Numbered from the stretch's first letter, positions 33,907-42,869 are shown. The stretch: DNA of 64,000 nucleotides from Actinomadura macra NBRC 14102 (GCF_001552215.1 NZ_BCQT01000004.1:434001-498000); one strand, 5' to 3'. The notes: generated by a model not told the origin, from the letters alone. Numbers and translations: made by a program.

Positions 33907-35130
33907 GTGCGCCGATTCCTGCCCCACCTCCCCCGCAGGGCCCCCGGCCCCTGCTCGGCCCCCCGCCCGGACCCCGTCCCGGTCGCGGCCGGACCGCTCG
34001 CCCTGCTGATGGGACGGGACGAGGTCGTGCTGGCCGGCGGGCGCGGGCGGCGGCTCGTCCGGGGCCGGCGCGTGCTGGTGACCGGCGCCTGCGGGACCGT
34101 CGGGTCCGCGCTGTGCCGGCAGGTGGGATGGCTCGCCCCGGCGGAACTGTGCCTGGTCGACAAGGACGTCCGGGGCCTGGCGCGGCTCAGAGGCGAGCTG
34201 GCCGGGAACCTGGAGGGGGGCATCGCCGGGCTCCTGGACGCGGACACGGTCACGCTGGCCGAGGCCGACGTCCGGGATGAGCGGCGCATCGACGAGGTCA
34301 TCGCCGCGGCCCGTCCCGACCTGCTGTTCCACACGGCGGCGCAGCACGAGCTGGCGAAGGTCGAGGTGGACCCGTGCCGCGGCGTCGCCGACAACGTCCT
34401 CGGCACCCGGCACGTGGTGGACGCCGCCGTCCGCCACGACGTGGCGCGGCTCGTGTTCGTCTCCTCCGACAAGGCCGCCGACCCGACCTCGGTGTTCGGC
34501 GCGACGATGCGGCTCGGGGAACTGCTGCTGCGGACGGCGGCGGGCGGCCCCACCTGCTTCGCGGCGGTCCGGGTCGGGACCGTCATCGGGGAGGCGGCGT
34601 CGCTGCTGGCGCTGCTGGCGCACCGGATCTCCTGCGGCGAGACCATCACCGTCGCGCATCCGGAGGCGGCCCGGCACCTGATGACCGTGGCGGAGGCCGC
34701 CGGACTGCTCATCGAGGCCGCGGCGCTGGCCGAAGAGGCCGAGACGTTCGTGCTCGACATGGGCAGCCCCGTCTCGGTGGTCGACCTGGTGCACCGCTAC
34801 GCCGAACAGCTCCGGCTGCCGGAGGTGACGATCCGGTTCAGCGGCCTCGGGCCGGGCGAGAAGCTCGCGGAGAAGACGTTCGCCGACTCCGAACGCCGGA
34901 TCCGCACCGTCCACCCGAAGATCTGGGCGACCCGCCCGGCGCCGCCGCCCGCCGGGCTGCCGCTGCTGCTCGACGCGCTGGAGGCGGCGGCCGAGGCCGG
35001 CGACGCGCCGCGGGTGCGGCTGCTGCTGCGCCGGCTGCTGCCCGAGTACCACCCGATCCGGCGGCCCCGGCCGGCCGGCGGCTCACCCCTCCCCGACGCG
35101 GGGCCGGGCCCCGACGTCCCCTGTCTGTGA
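33907..35130 (+). CDS. CapD/FlaA1-like SDR protein lacking the catalytic lysine
   Basis: Extended SDR protein of 407 aa of the polysaccharide-biosynthesis (CapD) family, normally UDP-GlcNAc 4,6-dehydratases. The NAD motif TGACGTVGS is at 59-67 and VSSDKAADPTS at 185-195. Where the family has S-M/Y-x3-K, this protein has Ser187, Phe197 and Met201 (SVFGATMRLGE). Loss of the lysine should abolish or greatly change dehydratase chemistry. The C-terminus ends in a Pro-rich tail. GTG start 2 bp after the DegT stop. It may be a scaffold, a regulator or a decayed enzyme. Confidence 0.85.
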   Translation: MRRFLPHLPRRAPGPCSAPRPDPVPVAAGPLALLMGRDEVVLAGGRGRRLVRGRRVLVTGACGTVGSALCRQVGWLAPAELCLVDKDVRGLARLRGELAGNLEGGIAGLLDADTVTLAEADVRDERRIDEVIAAARPDLLFHTAAQHELAKVEVDPCRGVADNVLGTRHVVDAAVRHDVARLVFVSSDKAADPTSVFGATMRLGELLLRTAAGGPTCFAAVRVGTVIGEAASLLALLAHRISCGETITVAHPEAARHLMTVAEAAGLLIEAAALAEEAETFVLDMGSPVSVVDLVHRYAEQLRLPEVTIRFSGLGPGEKLAEKTFADSERRIRTVHPKIWATRPAPPPAGLPLLLDALEAAAEAGDAPRVRLLLRRLLPEYHPIRRPRPAGGSPLPDAGPGPDVPCL

Positions 35131-35137
35131 GGTGCCC

Positions 35138-36382
35138 GTGACCAGTGGCAGCGCGACCGGCGACCGCAAGCTCCGGGTCGCCACGGTGATCACCCGTTTC
35201 AACGGCGGCGCGGGGCAGGTGGCGCTGAACGGCGCGCTGTCCCTGCCCGACGGCGGCTACGAGCGCGCGATCGTCACCGGCGGCGTCGGCATGGACAGCA
35301 GCGCCTCGTCCCGCACGGAGACCGTGCTGTACGGGGAGGCGGCGGTCGCGAACGCCGCCGCGGGGGATCTCACGCCGCAGGCGCACGCGGCCGGCATGGA
35401 GATCGTCCAGGTCGGGCCGCTGGTGCCGCAGATCTCACCGCGCGACGACCGGGCCGCGCTGCGCACCCTGACCCGCGTGCTGGCGGAGGGACGGTACGAC
35501 GTCGTCCACACCCACAGCGCGAAGGGCGGCGTGATCGGCCGCGTCGCGGCGGCGCGGGCGGGCGTGCCGCGCATCGTCCACACCTGGCACGGCTTCCCGT
35601 TCCACGAGTTCCAGTCGTGGGCGCGGCGCCGCGCCTACATCCGGCTCGAACGGGTCGCGGCGAAGCACACCGACGCGTTCCTCGCGATCGGATCGGAGAC
35701 GGTGACGACCGCGCTGCGGCTCGGCCTCGCGACGCCGGAACGGATCCGGCTGTCGTGGCCCGCCGTGGACGTGGACGCCTACGCCACCGCCCCCGGTTCC
35801 CGCGCGCACGCCCGGCGGCGCCTCGACCTGCCGCTCGGCGTGAAGGTCGTCGGCTCGATCGGCCGGCTCACCTTCCAGAAGGGGCCGGAGATCTTCGTCA
35901 AGGCCCTCGCGCGGCTCCCCGACGACGTGTTCGGGCTGTGGGTCGGCGGCGGCACCATGGCGGGCGAGCTGGAGCGGCTCACCGCGAAGCTCGGCGTCGG
36001 CGAGCGGATGCGCTGGCTCGGCCACCGTGACGACGTCGCCGCCGTGCTGCCGGCGTTCGACCTGATGGCGATGTCCAGCCGGTGGGAGGGGCTGCCGTGC
36101 GTGCTGGTCGAGGCCATCGGCGCGGGGATCCCGCTGGTCGCGACGGCCGTCCCGTCCAACCAGGACCTGGTGCTCGCGGGCGAGACGGGGCTGCTCGTCC
36201 CGCCCGGCGACCCCGAGCGGCTGGCCGGGGCGATCTCCGCACTGCTGGACGACCCGTCCGCCGCCGCGCGGATGGCCGAACGCGCCCGCGCCCGCGTCGG
36301 TGACTGGTTCTCCCCCGCCCACCTCGGAACCGTGCTGGACGAGACCTACCGGGGCGTGTCCGAGCGTCCGTTCCGGCGCTGA
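35138..36382 (+). CDS. GT4-family glycosyltransferase
   Basis: Retaining glycosyltransferase with a GT-B fold, 414 aa. The N-terminal acceptor domain has FNGGAGQVALNGAL; the C-terminal nucleotide-sugar domain has SIGRLTFQKG and the EX7E motif EGLPCVLVEAIGAGIPLVAT. GTG at 35138 was chosen because GAGG lies five bases upstream; a GTG two codons earlier is possible. It adds one sugar to the lipid-linked repeat unit. It is the only glycosyltransferase of this locus besides the initiating enzyme, so the repeat may be short or other transferases lie elsewhere. Confidence 0.92.
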   Translation: MTSGSATGDRKLRVATVITRFNGGAGQVALNGALSLPDGGYERAIVTGGVGMDSSASSRTETVLYGEAAVANAAAGDLTPQAHAAGMEIVQVGPLVPQISPRDDRAALRTLTRVLAEGRYDVVHTHSAKGGVIGRVAAARAGVPRIVHTWHGFPFHEFQSWARRRAYIRLERVAAKHTDAFLAIGSETVTTALRLGLATPERIRLSWPAVDVDAYATAPGSRAHARRRLDLPLGVKVVGSIGRLTFQKGPEIFVKALARLPDDVFGLWVGGGTMAGELERLTAKLGVGERMRWLGHRDDVAAVLPAFDLMAMSSRWEGLPCVLVEAIGAGIPLVATAVPSNQDLVLAGETGLLVPPGDPERLAGAISALLDDPSAAARMAERARARVGDWFSPAHLGTVLDETYRGVSERPFRR

Positions 36383-36398
36383 GAAGACAGAAGGACCG

Positions 36399-39125
36399 AT
36401 GACCGCCACCCTCCACGCGCCCCCCGCCACGGACGCGACGCCGGACGCCGCACCCGGCGCGCCGGCGCGGCGGCGGTGGCGGTTGACCGCGGTGGCCCTC
36501 GTCGTGGGCATCGCCTCGCTGCCGATGCTGATGCCCGCCGGGCTGCCGCCCGGCCCCGGCAACACCGGGCTACCGGACCTCGTCCTCGTCGGCGTCACCG
36601 CCGTGACCTTCCTGTGGGCGGGTTCCGGACGGCTGCCGCTGCGCTGGCCGTTCCTGCTCCCCACGCTCCTGACGATCATCGCCGGCGGGATCGCCTCGCT
36701 GGCGAACGACGCGGGCGTGCTGACGCTGTTCAAGGACCTGTTCGTCCTGCTGTGGGCCGTGTGCGTCGCCAACCTCGGCCGCGACCCCGCGCTGCTGCGG
36801 CTCGCCCTGCGCGCCTTCGTCTGGATCGGCACCTGCTACGCGGTCGTCATGATCGTCGGGTTCGTGCTCGGCATCGAGGCGCTGTCGGGCAAGCAGATCG
36901 ACGGCGAGCGCGCCATGTTCACCTTCGGCGACGCCAACTACGCGTCCAACTGGTTCATCTGCGTCTTCTTCATCGCGCGTGCGTCACGCTTCCCGGAAAC
37001 GGCGTGGAAACGGTACGCGGTGTGCGGAATCCTCCTGGCCGCCGAACTGCTGACGGGCTCCAACGGCGGCGCGCTCGCGCTCGGCGCGGCGGTGCTGCTC
37101 GGGTTCCTGTTCCGGCTGTTCCGCGAGGACCGCGCGCACCACGCGATCGCGGCCGGGACGCTCGCGCTGTTCGTCGGCGGCGGGGGCATCGCGGCCCTCA
37201 GCCAGATCGACATCCAGCCCTACCTCGACCAGGCCAGCCAGGCGTCGCCGATCCTGCGGGACTCCATCGGACGGACGACCGGGGAGAGCACCAACTCGCG
37301 CAGCACCGTCCTCGCCACGACCGTCCACATGATCGAGGACCAGACGCACCCGTGGGGCATCGGAGCCGGGCAGACCGAGTCGCAGATGCGGGTCCAGCAG
37401 GAGACCTACGTCCGCGAGGCGCACAACGACTACATCGCCTCGGTCCTGGAACGCGGGTTCCTCGGCGGCATCGCGCTGATCCTGCTGGTCTTCATGCTGT
37501 TGCTCAAGTGTGTGCGAATCGCGCGGCGAGACGCACTGACCAGCGAGTACGCGCGGCTAGTCCCGCACCCGGAACTGTTCGGCGCCCTCGTCGCCGTGTT
37601 CCTCATCTCCGGCCTGTTCTACGAAACCCTGCACTACAGACACGGCTGGGCCTTCTTCGGCCTGATAGCCGCCCTAGACCTCTTCGGACGCTCTTCCAAT
37701 GCGCCGCCCTCGGCGTCGGGCGTGGGACGCCCTCCTTCAACGGGCACCGCGGCGATCACTGCATCGCTCCGAACTCGCCCTGGAGGGCTCGCTTCGCGAT
37801 CAGGTTCTCGCAAGCTCGAACCTGGCTTCGCACGCGATCGCAGCGTCCGGGAGCACCAGACGACCGAAGCGGCCACGACCGAGGTCGGAAGGGTCCGTAA
37901 TAGACTGCTTAGGCTTGTCGCCGGCAACATGGCGGGACGGGTCGGTGCGCTGGCCTCGCTCGGCATCGCCACCATCCTGGTCGCGCGGATCGGCGGGCCG
38001 AAGCTCGTCGGCGCGTTCACGCTCGTGCGGATCCTGCCGGGTCTGCTGTGCCAGTTGTCCAACGCCGGGCTGCCCGCCGCCGCACCGTTCTTCCTCGCCA
38101 AGGACGACTACGACCAGAGCCGGGTGCGGCCCACCCTGGCGTGGCTGACGGTCATCGGCGCGGTCATCGGCGGGCTCGGCTGGCTCGCGCTCAGCCCGGT
38201 CGTCCACCTCGTGTTCTTCCAGTCGTTCGGGTTCTGGATCACGCTCGCCGCCGCCGTCCCGGCCTTCACCCAGGGGTTCGTGTCGGTCGGCAAGGGGCTG
38301 CTCCAGGGAACCGGCGACCAGCACGGCGCCAGCCTCGCCATCGCCGTCGAGGAGTTCGTCTTCCTGCCCATCTACCTGGTGATCCTCACCGGCTGGTACG
38401 GGCCGGGGGCGCTCATCACCGGGCTCGTCCTCGCCGACGTGGCCGCCACCGCGTGGATCGCGCGGCGGCTCGCCGGGCGCGGCTTCTTCTCCGGCTGGGG
38501 CCGGCCCGATCCCCGGCTCGGCCGCACCATCTCCGGGTACGGGTTCCGCGGCTACCTCGGCCAGCTCATCGACCTGCTCCAGCTCCGGTTCGACATGGCG
38601 CTGCTCGGCGCGCTCGCCGGGCCGAAGGTGCTCGGCGTCTACACGGTCGCGAGCAAGTTCGCCGAGCTCGTCCAGCTTCCGGGGCTCGCGGTCAACTACG
38701 TCCTGTACCCCGACTTCGCCAAGGAGGACCGGGCGACCGCGACGCGGCGGACCGCGCGGCTCATCCTGCCCGCGCTCGGCATCTCCGTCCTCGCGGCGCT
38801 GCCGCTCGCGCTCATCGCCGGGACGGCGCTGCCCTGGGTGTTCGGCGACGTGTTCGATGACGCGGTCGCACCGACCTACATCCGGCTGGCGGGTGTCGTC
38901 ACCTTCGGCGTCACCGGGCTCGTCATGGCCTACCTGTACGGCGTCGGACGGCCCGGCGCCGCCTCCACCGGGCAGGGCATCGGCCTGCTGGTCGTCGTCG
39001 TGCTCGGCGTGATCCTGATTCCGGCCCACGGCGCGGTGGGCGCCGCCATCGCCACATCGGTGTCCTTCGTCGCCACCACGGCGGCGCTGCTGGTGTGGTT
39101 CCGGCACGTGAGAGACAAGGGGTGA
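36399..39125 (+). CDS. Fused O-antigen-ligase/polymerase-like and Wzx-flippase-like membrane protein
   Basis: One uninterrupted 908-codon frame. Residues about 30-428 have the many-helix Wzy/WaaL-type architecture with a periplasmic loop (HPWGIGAGQTESQ, REAHNDYIASVLERG). Residues about 502-908 form a polysaccharide flippase of the MATE-like Wzx type (GNMAGRVGALASLG, RFDMALLGALAG, VASKFAELVQLPGL). A hydrophilic linker of about 75 residues joins them; its codons are less GC-biased. No in-frame stop and no good internal ribosome site separate them (an ATG at 37930 lacks one). ATG start with AGAAGG. A real fusion or a recent read-through of a former gene boundary are both possible. Confidence 0.85.
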   Translation: MTATLHAPPATDATPDAAPGAPARRRWRLTAVALVVGIASLPMLMPAGLPPGPGNTGLPDLVLVGVTAVTFLWAGSGRLPLRWPFLLPTLLTIIAGGIASLANDAGVLTLFKDLFVLLWAVCVANLGRDPALLRLALRAFVWIGTCYAVVMIVGFVLGIEALSGKQIDGERAMFTFGDANYASNWFICVFFIARASRFPETAWKRYAVCGILLAAELLTGSNGGALALGAAVLLGFLFRLFREDRAHHAIAAGTLALFVGGGGIAALSQIDIQPYLDQASQASPILRDSIGRTTGESTNSRSTVLATTVHMIEDQTHPWGIGAGQTESQMRVQQETYVREAHNDYIASVLERGFLGGIALILLVFMLLLKCVRIARRDALTSEYARLVPHPELFGALVAVFLISGLFYETLHYRHGWAFFGLIAALDLFGRSSNAPPSASGVGRPPSTGTAAITASLRTRPGGLASRSGSRKLEPGFARDRSVREHQTTEAATTEVGRVRNRLLRLVAGNMAGRVGALASLGIATILVARIGGPKLVGAFTLVRILPGLLCQLSNAGLPAAAPFFLAKDDYDQSRVRPTLAWLTVIGAVIGGLGWLALSPVVHLVFFQSFGFWITLAAAVPAFTQGFVSVGKGLLQGTGDQHGASLAIAVEEFVFLPIYLVILTGWYGPGALITGLVLADVAATAWIARRLAGRGFFSGWGRPDPRLGRTISGYGFRGYLGQLIDLLQLRFDMALLGALAGPKVLGVYTVASKFAELVQLPGLAVNYVLYPDFAKEDRATATRRTARLILPALGISVLAALPLALIAGTALPWVFGDVFDDAVAPTYIRLAGVVTFGVTGLVMAYLYGVGRPGAASTGQGIGLLVVVVLGVILIPAHGAVGAAIATSVSFVATTAALLVWFRHVRDKG

Positions 39126-39127
39126 CC

Positions 39128-39919
39128 ATGTCCGAGGACCACGCCGGGCTCGCCACGCGGCCGGTGGACCCGTCCGACGGCGTCGCGCCGTCCACCGGCC
39201 GCCGCGTGCTGGACGTCGCGGGCGCGCTGAGCGGGCTGCTGCTGCTGAGCCTGCCGTTGCTGCTCCTCTACGCGCTCGTGCGGCTGACCAGCCCGGGTCC
39301 CGGCGTGTTCCGGCAGACCCGCGTCGGGCAGGGCGGACGGCCGTTCACGATGTACAAGTTCCGGACGATGCGGCAGGGCGTGGGCGGGCTCACCGTCACC
39401 GCCAACTGCGACCCGCGCCTCACCCGGGTGGGCAAGCTGCTGCGCCGGTGGTCGCTGGACGAGCTGCCGCAGCTGGTGAACGTGCTGCGCGGCCAGATGA
39501 CCCTCGTCGGGCCGCGCCCGGAGACCTACGACCTCGCCGTGCACTACGACGCCCGCTGCCGCTGGATCTTCGACCACCGGCCGGGCCTCACCGGGGTGTC
39601 GGAGGTGCGGTTCCGGGACTTCGACGTGCTCGGCCCCGGCGAGGAGGTGGACCTCGTCAACTACATCGAGCGGATCGTCCCGGCGCGGGTCGCGGTGGAC
39701 GCCGTCTACCTGCGCGACCCGTCGCTCGGCGCGACCTTCCGCGCCATCATCGACACCGTGCGGCACATCCTCGGGTTCACGCTCCCGCCACTCCATGCGC
39801 CGCCGCTCCATGCTCCTCCACTACATGCTCCTCCACTACATGCGCCTTCATCCCATGCGCCTCCGCTCCAGGCACCGCGGGCGGAACCTGTGAAGGAAGG
39901 CGAGCATCGGGAAGGGTGA
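39128..39919 (+). CDS. Polyprenyl-phosphate sugar-1-phosphate transferase with PLHAP tail
   Basis: Monotopic initiating phosphoglycosyl transferase (ExoY/WcaJ-type), 263 aa, which loads the first sugar phosphate on undecaprenyl phosphate. After one membrane helix (residues 27-49) the catalytic core has MYKFRTM, RWSLDELPQL, VGPRPE and DHRPGLTG, all family signatures. The C-terminus is unusual: six pentapeptides of the form PLHAP follow residue 220. It lacks the extra N-terminal helices of WbaP, so it is the small form. It is the last biosynthetic gene before the glycosidase-like protein. Confidence 0.93.
   Translation: MSEDHAGLATRPVDPSDGVAPSTGRRVLDVAGALSGLLLLSLPLLLLYALVRLTSPGPGVFRQTRVGQGGRPFTMYKFRTMRQGVGGLTVTANCDPRLTRVGKLLRRWSLDELPQLVNVLRGQMTLVGPRPETYDLAVHYDARCRWIFDHRPGLTGVSEVRFRDFDVLGPGEEVDLVNYIERIVPARVAVDAVYLRDPSLGATFRAIIDTVRHILGFTLPPLHAPPLHAPPLHAPPLHAPSSHAPPLQAPRAEPVKEGEHREG
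39788..39877 (+). repeat. Six 15-bp units coding PLHAP pentapeptides
   Basis: Units start at 39788, 39803, 39818, 39833, 39848 and 39863 and encode PLHAP, PLHAP, PLHAP, PLHAP, SSHAP and PLQAP. Units differ mainly at third positions, so the tract is under some coding constraint. Unit number could vary between strains by slippage. Confidence 0.9.
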
Positions 39920-39921
39920 CC

Positions 39922-40836
39922 ATGCACGTCCGGTTGAGGATCGCCGCCGTGGTGGCCGCGTTCGTGCTGGTGGTGGGGTTCCTGCTCGGCGTGCGGAGCC
40001 GCTCGTCCGGCGGCTACGAGCCGTACCGTGGGCCGCTCGCCTCGCCCGGAACGCCCGCCGCGAAGGCCGGCACGACCCGCCGCGTCGCGCTCAACACCGA
40101 TCCCGCCGACTATCCCCGGCTGAAGGCGCTCGGCTACGACCTGGTGGACGTCAAACCCGACGATTCACTCGTCGCCGGCGTCCCGGAAGGGATGCAGGCA
40201 CTGCTGTGGGTCGGCAACTTCACCTGCGGCGACTTCGAGCTGGACTACGAGGCGTTCACGCGGGCGGTGCTGCGGTTCGGCCGCGACCCGCGCGTGTACG
40301 GCTGGTACCTGTCGGACGAGCCGAACAGCGGGGAGTGCCCGCACGTGGCGCGGGAGATCCGCCGCCGCGCCGACTACATCAGGGGGCACGCCCCCGGTCA
40401 GGTCTCGTTCATCTCGCTCACCGACTGGCCGATGAAGCCCGTCGCTCCTGCGAGCGTCGGCGTCGACCTCGTCGGGCTCGACCCCTACCCGTGCAAGGGC
40501 TCGGCGCAGACCCGCGAGGAGTGCAACATCGACGCCATCGACCGGATGGTCCGGATGGCGGACGACGCGGGCATCCCGCGCCGCAAGGTGGCGCCGGTGT
40601 TCCAGACGTTCGGGCAGGGCTGTTCCCAGGGCGACAAGCAGTACTGGTTGCCGACCGTGGACCAGCTCCGGGCCATCCTCGCCCGCTGGGACCGGCTCGC
40701 GCCGCGCCCGCCGCTGGAGGTCTCCTACTCCTGGGGTCGCCAGAAGGAATGGGCTTGCCCGTCGCTTTCGGACGCTTCGGGCGGAGCACATCCCGACCTC
40801 CAGAGCGTGATGAAGGCCCGCAATACCCGGCGTTGA
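39922..40836 (+). CDS. Membrane-anchored glycosidase-like protein of unknown specificity
   Basis: Protein of 304 aa with an N-terminal helix (residues 5-25) that serves as a signal anchor, followed by a probable beta/alpha barrel. Suggestive motifs are WYLSDEPNSGEC, VGLDPYPCKG and VSYSWGRQKEW. The glutamate in SDEP is positioned like a catalytic acid in TIM-barrel glycosidases, but no family could be named. ATG 2 bp after the transferase stop, so it belongs to the operon. It may trim or modify the exported polymer outside the cell. Confidence 0.75.
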   Translation: MHVRLRIAAVVAAFVLVVGFLLGVRSRSSGGYEPYRGPLASPGTPAAKAGTTRRVALNTDPADYPRLKALGYDLVDVKPDDSLVAGVPEGMQALLWVGNFTCGDFELDYEAFTRAVLRFGRDPRVYGWYLSDEPNSGECPHVAREIRRRADYIRGHAPGQVSFISLTDWPMKPVAPASVGVDLVGLDPYPCKGSAQTREECNIDAIDRMVRMADDAGIPRRKVAPVFQTFGQGCSQGDKQYWLPTVDQLRAILARWDRLAPRPPLEVSYSWGRQKEWACPSLSDASGGAHPDLQSVMKARNTRR

Positions 40837-40858
40837 CGCCGTGATCTGGTGTGAAATG

Positions 40859-40996
40859 TCAGGGTTTGTCGGCCACCGCCGGTTTCTTGTCCGGGACGGC
40901 GAATTCCATCGACCCCACTTTGAGCGCCAGAACTTCCATCAGACCAACGACCAGAACGAACGCGACAGCCAACAGGCCGAGCTTCTTGCGGTTCAC
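40859..40996 (-). CDS. 45-aa single-helix membrane peptide
   Basis: A short frame starting VNRKKLGLLAVAFVLVVGLM and ending with a charged tail (VPDKKPAVADKP). A basic N-terminus, one hydrophobic helix and an extracellular tail make it look like a real small membrane protein. GAAGGGG lies about 10 bases before the GTG. It is convergent with the exopolysaccharide operon and lies behind the terminator of the next minus-strand gene, so it would need its own promoter. Function unknown. Confidence 0.55.
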   Translation of the reverse strand: MNRKKLGLLAVAFVLVVGLMEVLALKVGSMEFAVPDKKPAVADKP

Positions 40997-41054
40997 TCCC
41001 CGCGCACCCCTTCAAACCCCCAATAAGCAGGTGAAAAACTAACACAACCCAACG

Positions 41055-41099
41055 AAAAACCCGGGCCGGACACGCGGTGAGACGCGCGCCCGGCCCGGG
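41055..41099 (-). terminator. Rho-independent terminator of the MBL/Rieske gene
   Basis: A perfect 10-bp stem (cccgggccgg / ccggcccggg, 41060-41069 and 41090-41099) is followed on the minus strand by TTTTTCGTT. It lies about 70 bp after the stop at 41168 and is the best classical terminator in the window. Confidence 0.85.
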
Positions 41100-41167
41100 C
41101 CCGGGGGGAGGGCTCGGGGTCCAGAAGGACCTAGATGGGGACAAAGGGGGCGAGGAGGGACAGAGTC

Positions 41168-42733
41168 CTAGGAGACGCGGCGGCTGGTGAGGTTCGCGGC
41201 ACGGGCGTTCACGCACGCCCCCGTCGCGAGGTCGAAGGCGAAGTTGTGCGCCAGGCAATGGACCCGCCCGTCCCGGACGACCGCGCCGATGGACAGGTCC
41301 TCGCCCGCGTGCGGGCAGTAGCGCGGGATGTCGTAGCGCCCGCCGCGCCAGTCGACGATGATCCGCTCGGTCTCGTCGCGCCCGGTCTCGTACGCCTCGA
41401 CGGCCAGCAACGCCGGCGCGTTGGCGTGCTTGAGCAGGCCGACCAGGTGGTCGTTGTAGACGTCGGGGTCACGGTAGAGGCTGAGCCGGAAGGAGATGAG
41501 CAGGTCCTCCCACGCCAGCCTGCCGCTGAGGACGCCCTCCAGCCAGCGGCCCGCGGTGGTGATGCGGTAGTGCGGGCGGGTGCCCGCGGTGGCCTGCGAC
41601 ACCGTCAGCCCGTCCGGCGAGAAGTCCACGTCCCACAGCCCGCCGTGCGGGCCCGTGATCTCGAACTGCACCACCATGGCGATCTGCCGGAGGAAGTAGT
41701 CGCTCAGGCCGCCGAGATGCTCGAAGTGCGCGGCGAACCGGTCGAACAGGCCGGGGCCGGGCTCGGGGTTCTCCGCGATCACGGCCGCGATGAACGGGGC
41801 CCGCTCCGCGGCGTACTGCCTGAGGTACTCCGCCCGGCCGGCGTCGGCGAAGGAGAAACCGGCCGAGACCGGGTCGCGGACGATCTCCCCGGTGTCGAGG
41901 TCGATGGAGTCGCCCGGCTTGAAGTGGTCCCACCGCTGCGCCGGCAGGTGCTCGCGCAGCCACGCCGTCGCCATCTCGGGGTCGCAGAACGCGCCGTCCT
42001 CCTGGTCGAGGACCCAGTTGAGGTGCGCCACCTCCTCGTCCAGGAAGCACGGCGGTCCGGCGAACGGCACCGCCAGTTCCGGCGCCGTCTGCCGGACGAG
42101 TCGCTGCACGGCGCGGAGCTTGGACACCCGCTTGTCCCTGGAGACCGCGGCCATCTCCTCGGCCGGGTACTCGTAGCAGATCGGATGCCAGGACGCGCCG
42201 GCGGTCTGCAACGCCATCAGCTCCAGCCGCCCGCCGGCCAGGTGCTTGGCCCGGCGGGCCTGCGCGGCGGTGAGCCGGGCGTCGTTGCAGTGCAGGAACC
42301 CGTGACCATCAACGACCATCAGGAAAGCCGCGTCATGACACATCGGGGAGAGCTCGGGAATCGCCGTGATCCAGGAACCTCGATTGTCCAGTGAGAATTT
42401 CTCCCAGGCGGGCAGCTCGATTACCTGGCGTCCGCCGGCGGCCGCCACCATGCGTTCGCGGAAGGCAGGCCCGGGGTAGCGGGGAATGAGGATCCGGGTG
42501 CGCGCCGGAAGCCGCTCGATGACCCAGGGGTCGAAGTGGTCCAGGTGCTCGTGCGAGACGGCGACCCAGTCCGCTTCGAGCAGCCCCGCGGTGTCGAGAT
42601 GATCGTTCCTCGGATACTGGTGCCAGGCTCCGAGAAAGGCCCCGGTTGGAGCGAGCCACGGGTCCGCGAGCAGGTGGAATGCCGCCGCCTCCACCGCCAC
42701 GCCCGCATGCCCGAGAAAAGTGACCGTTGGCAT
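41168..42733 (-). CDS. Metallo-beta-lactamase-fold hydrolase with C-terminal Rieske domain
   Basis: Protein of 521 aa. The N-terminal half is an UlaG-like metallo-beta-lactamase fold (FLGHAGVAVEA, VAVSHEHLDHFDPW, LLADPWL). The last 60 residues form a Rieske [2Fe-2S] site: YCPHAGEDL and VHCLAHNFAF give the C-x-H and C-x2-H ligands. The combination recalls CMP-sialic acid hydroxylases, but there the Rieske domain is N-terminal. The central 200 residues are unrecognised. It is probably a redox enzyme acting on a phosphorylated or nucleotide-linked substrate. No strong ribosome site; MPTVTFLG was chosen as start from the fold. Confidence 0.85.
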   Translation of the reverse strand: MPTVTFLGHAGVAVEAAAFHLLADPWLAPTGAFLGAWHQYPRNDHLDTAGLLEADWVAVSHEHLDHFDPWVIERLPARTRILIPRYPGPAFRERMVAAAGGRQVIELPAWEKFSLDNRGSWITAIPELSPMCHDAAFLMVVDGHGFLHCNDARLTAAQARRAKHLAGGRLELMALQTAGASWHPICYEYPAEEMAAVSRDKRVSKLRAVQRLVRQTAPELAVPFAGPPCFLDEEVAHLNWVLDQEDGAFCDPEMATAWLREHLPAQRWDHFKPGDSIDLDTGEIVRDPVSAGFSFADAGRAEYLRQYAAERAPFIAAVIAENPEPGPGLFDRFAAHFEHLGGLSDYFLRQIAMVVQFEITGPHGGLWDVDFSPDGLTVSQATAGTRPHYRITTAGRWLEGVLSGRLAWEDLLISFRLSLYRDPDVYNDHLVGLLKHANAPALLAVEAYETGRDETERIIVDWRGGRYDIPRYCPHAGEDLSIGAVVRDGRVHCLAHNFAFDLATGACVNARAANLTSRRVS

Positions 42734-42858
42734 GGGTAGACTGTCTCTCCCGGATCGTGCGGCCGCACCCACCGGAATGCGCAAAGCGGCTACGCCTTAG
42801 GTATGAAAGAAATGCCGTCGGCAGTAGGCCAATCCTTACTTGGACGCCCTGACAAAGG

Positions 42859-42869
42859 GTAAAGTTTAC
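42859..42869. promoter_or_regulatory. Palindrome in a divergent intergenic region
   Basis: gtaaagtttac is a perfect palindrome around one central base, in an AT-richer stretch between the MBL/Rieske gene and the histidine-kinase gene. It could be an operator; no family match was made. Confidence 0.35.

Noticed and set aside
39788..39877. Possible CRISPR-like array
   Set aside because: The units are contiguous 15-bp coding repeats without spacers. No CRISPR array or cas gene was seen anywhere in the window.
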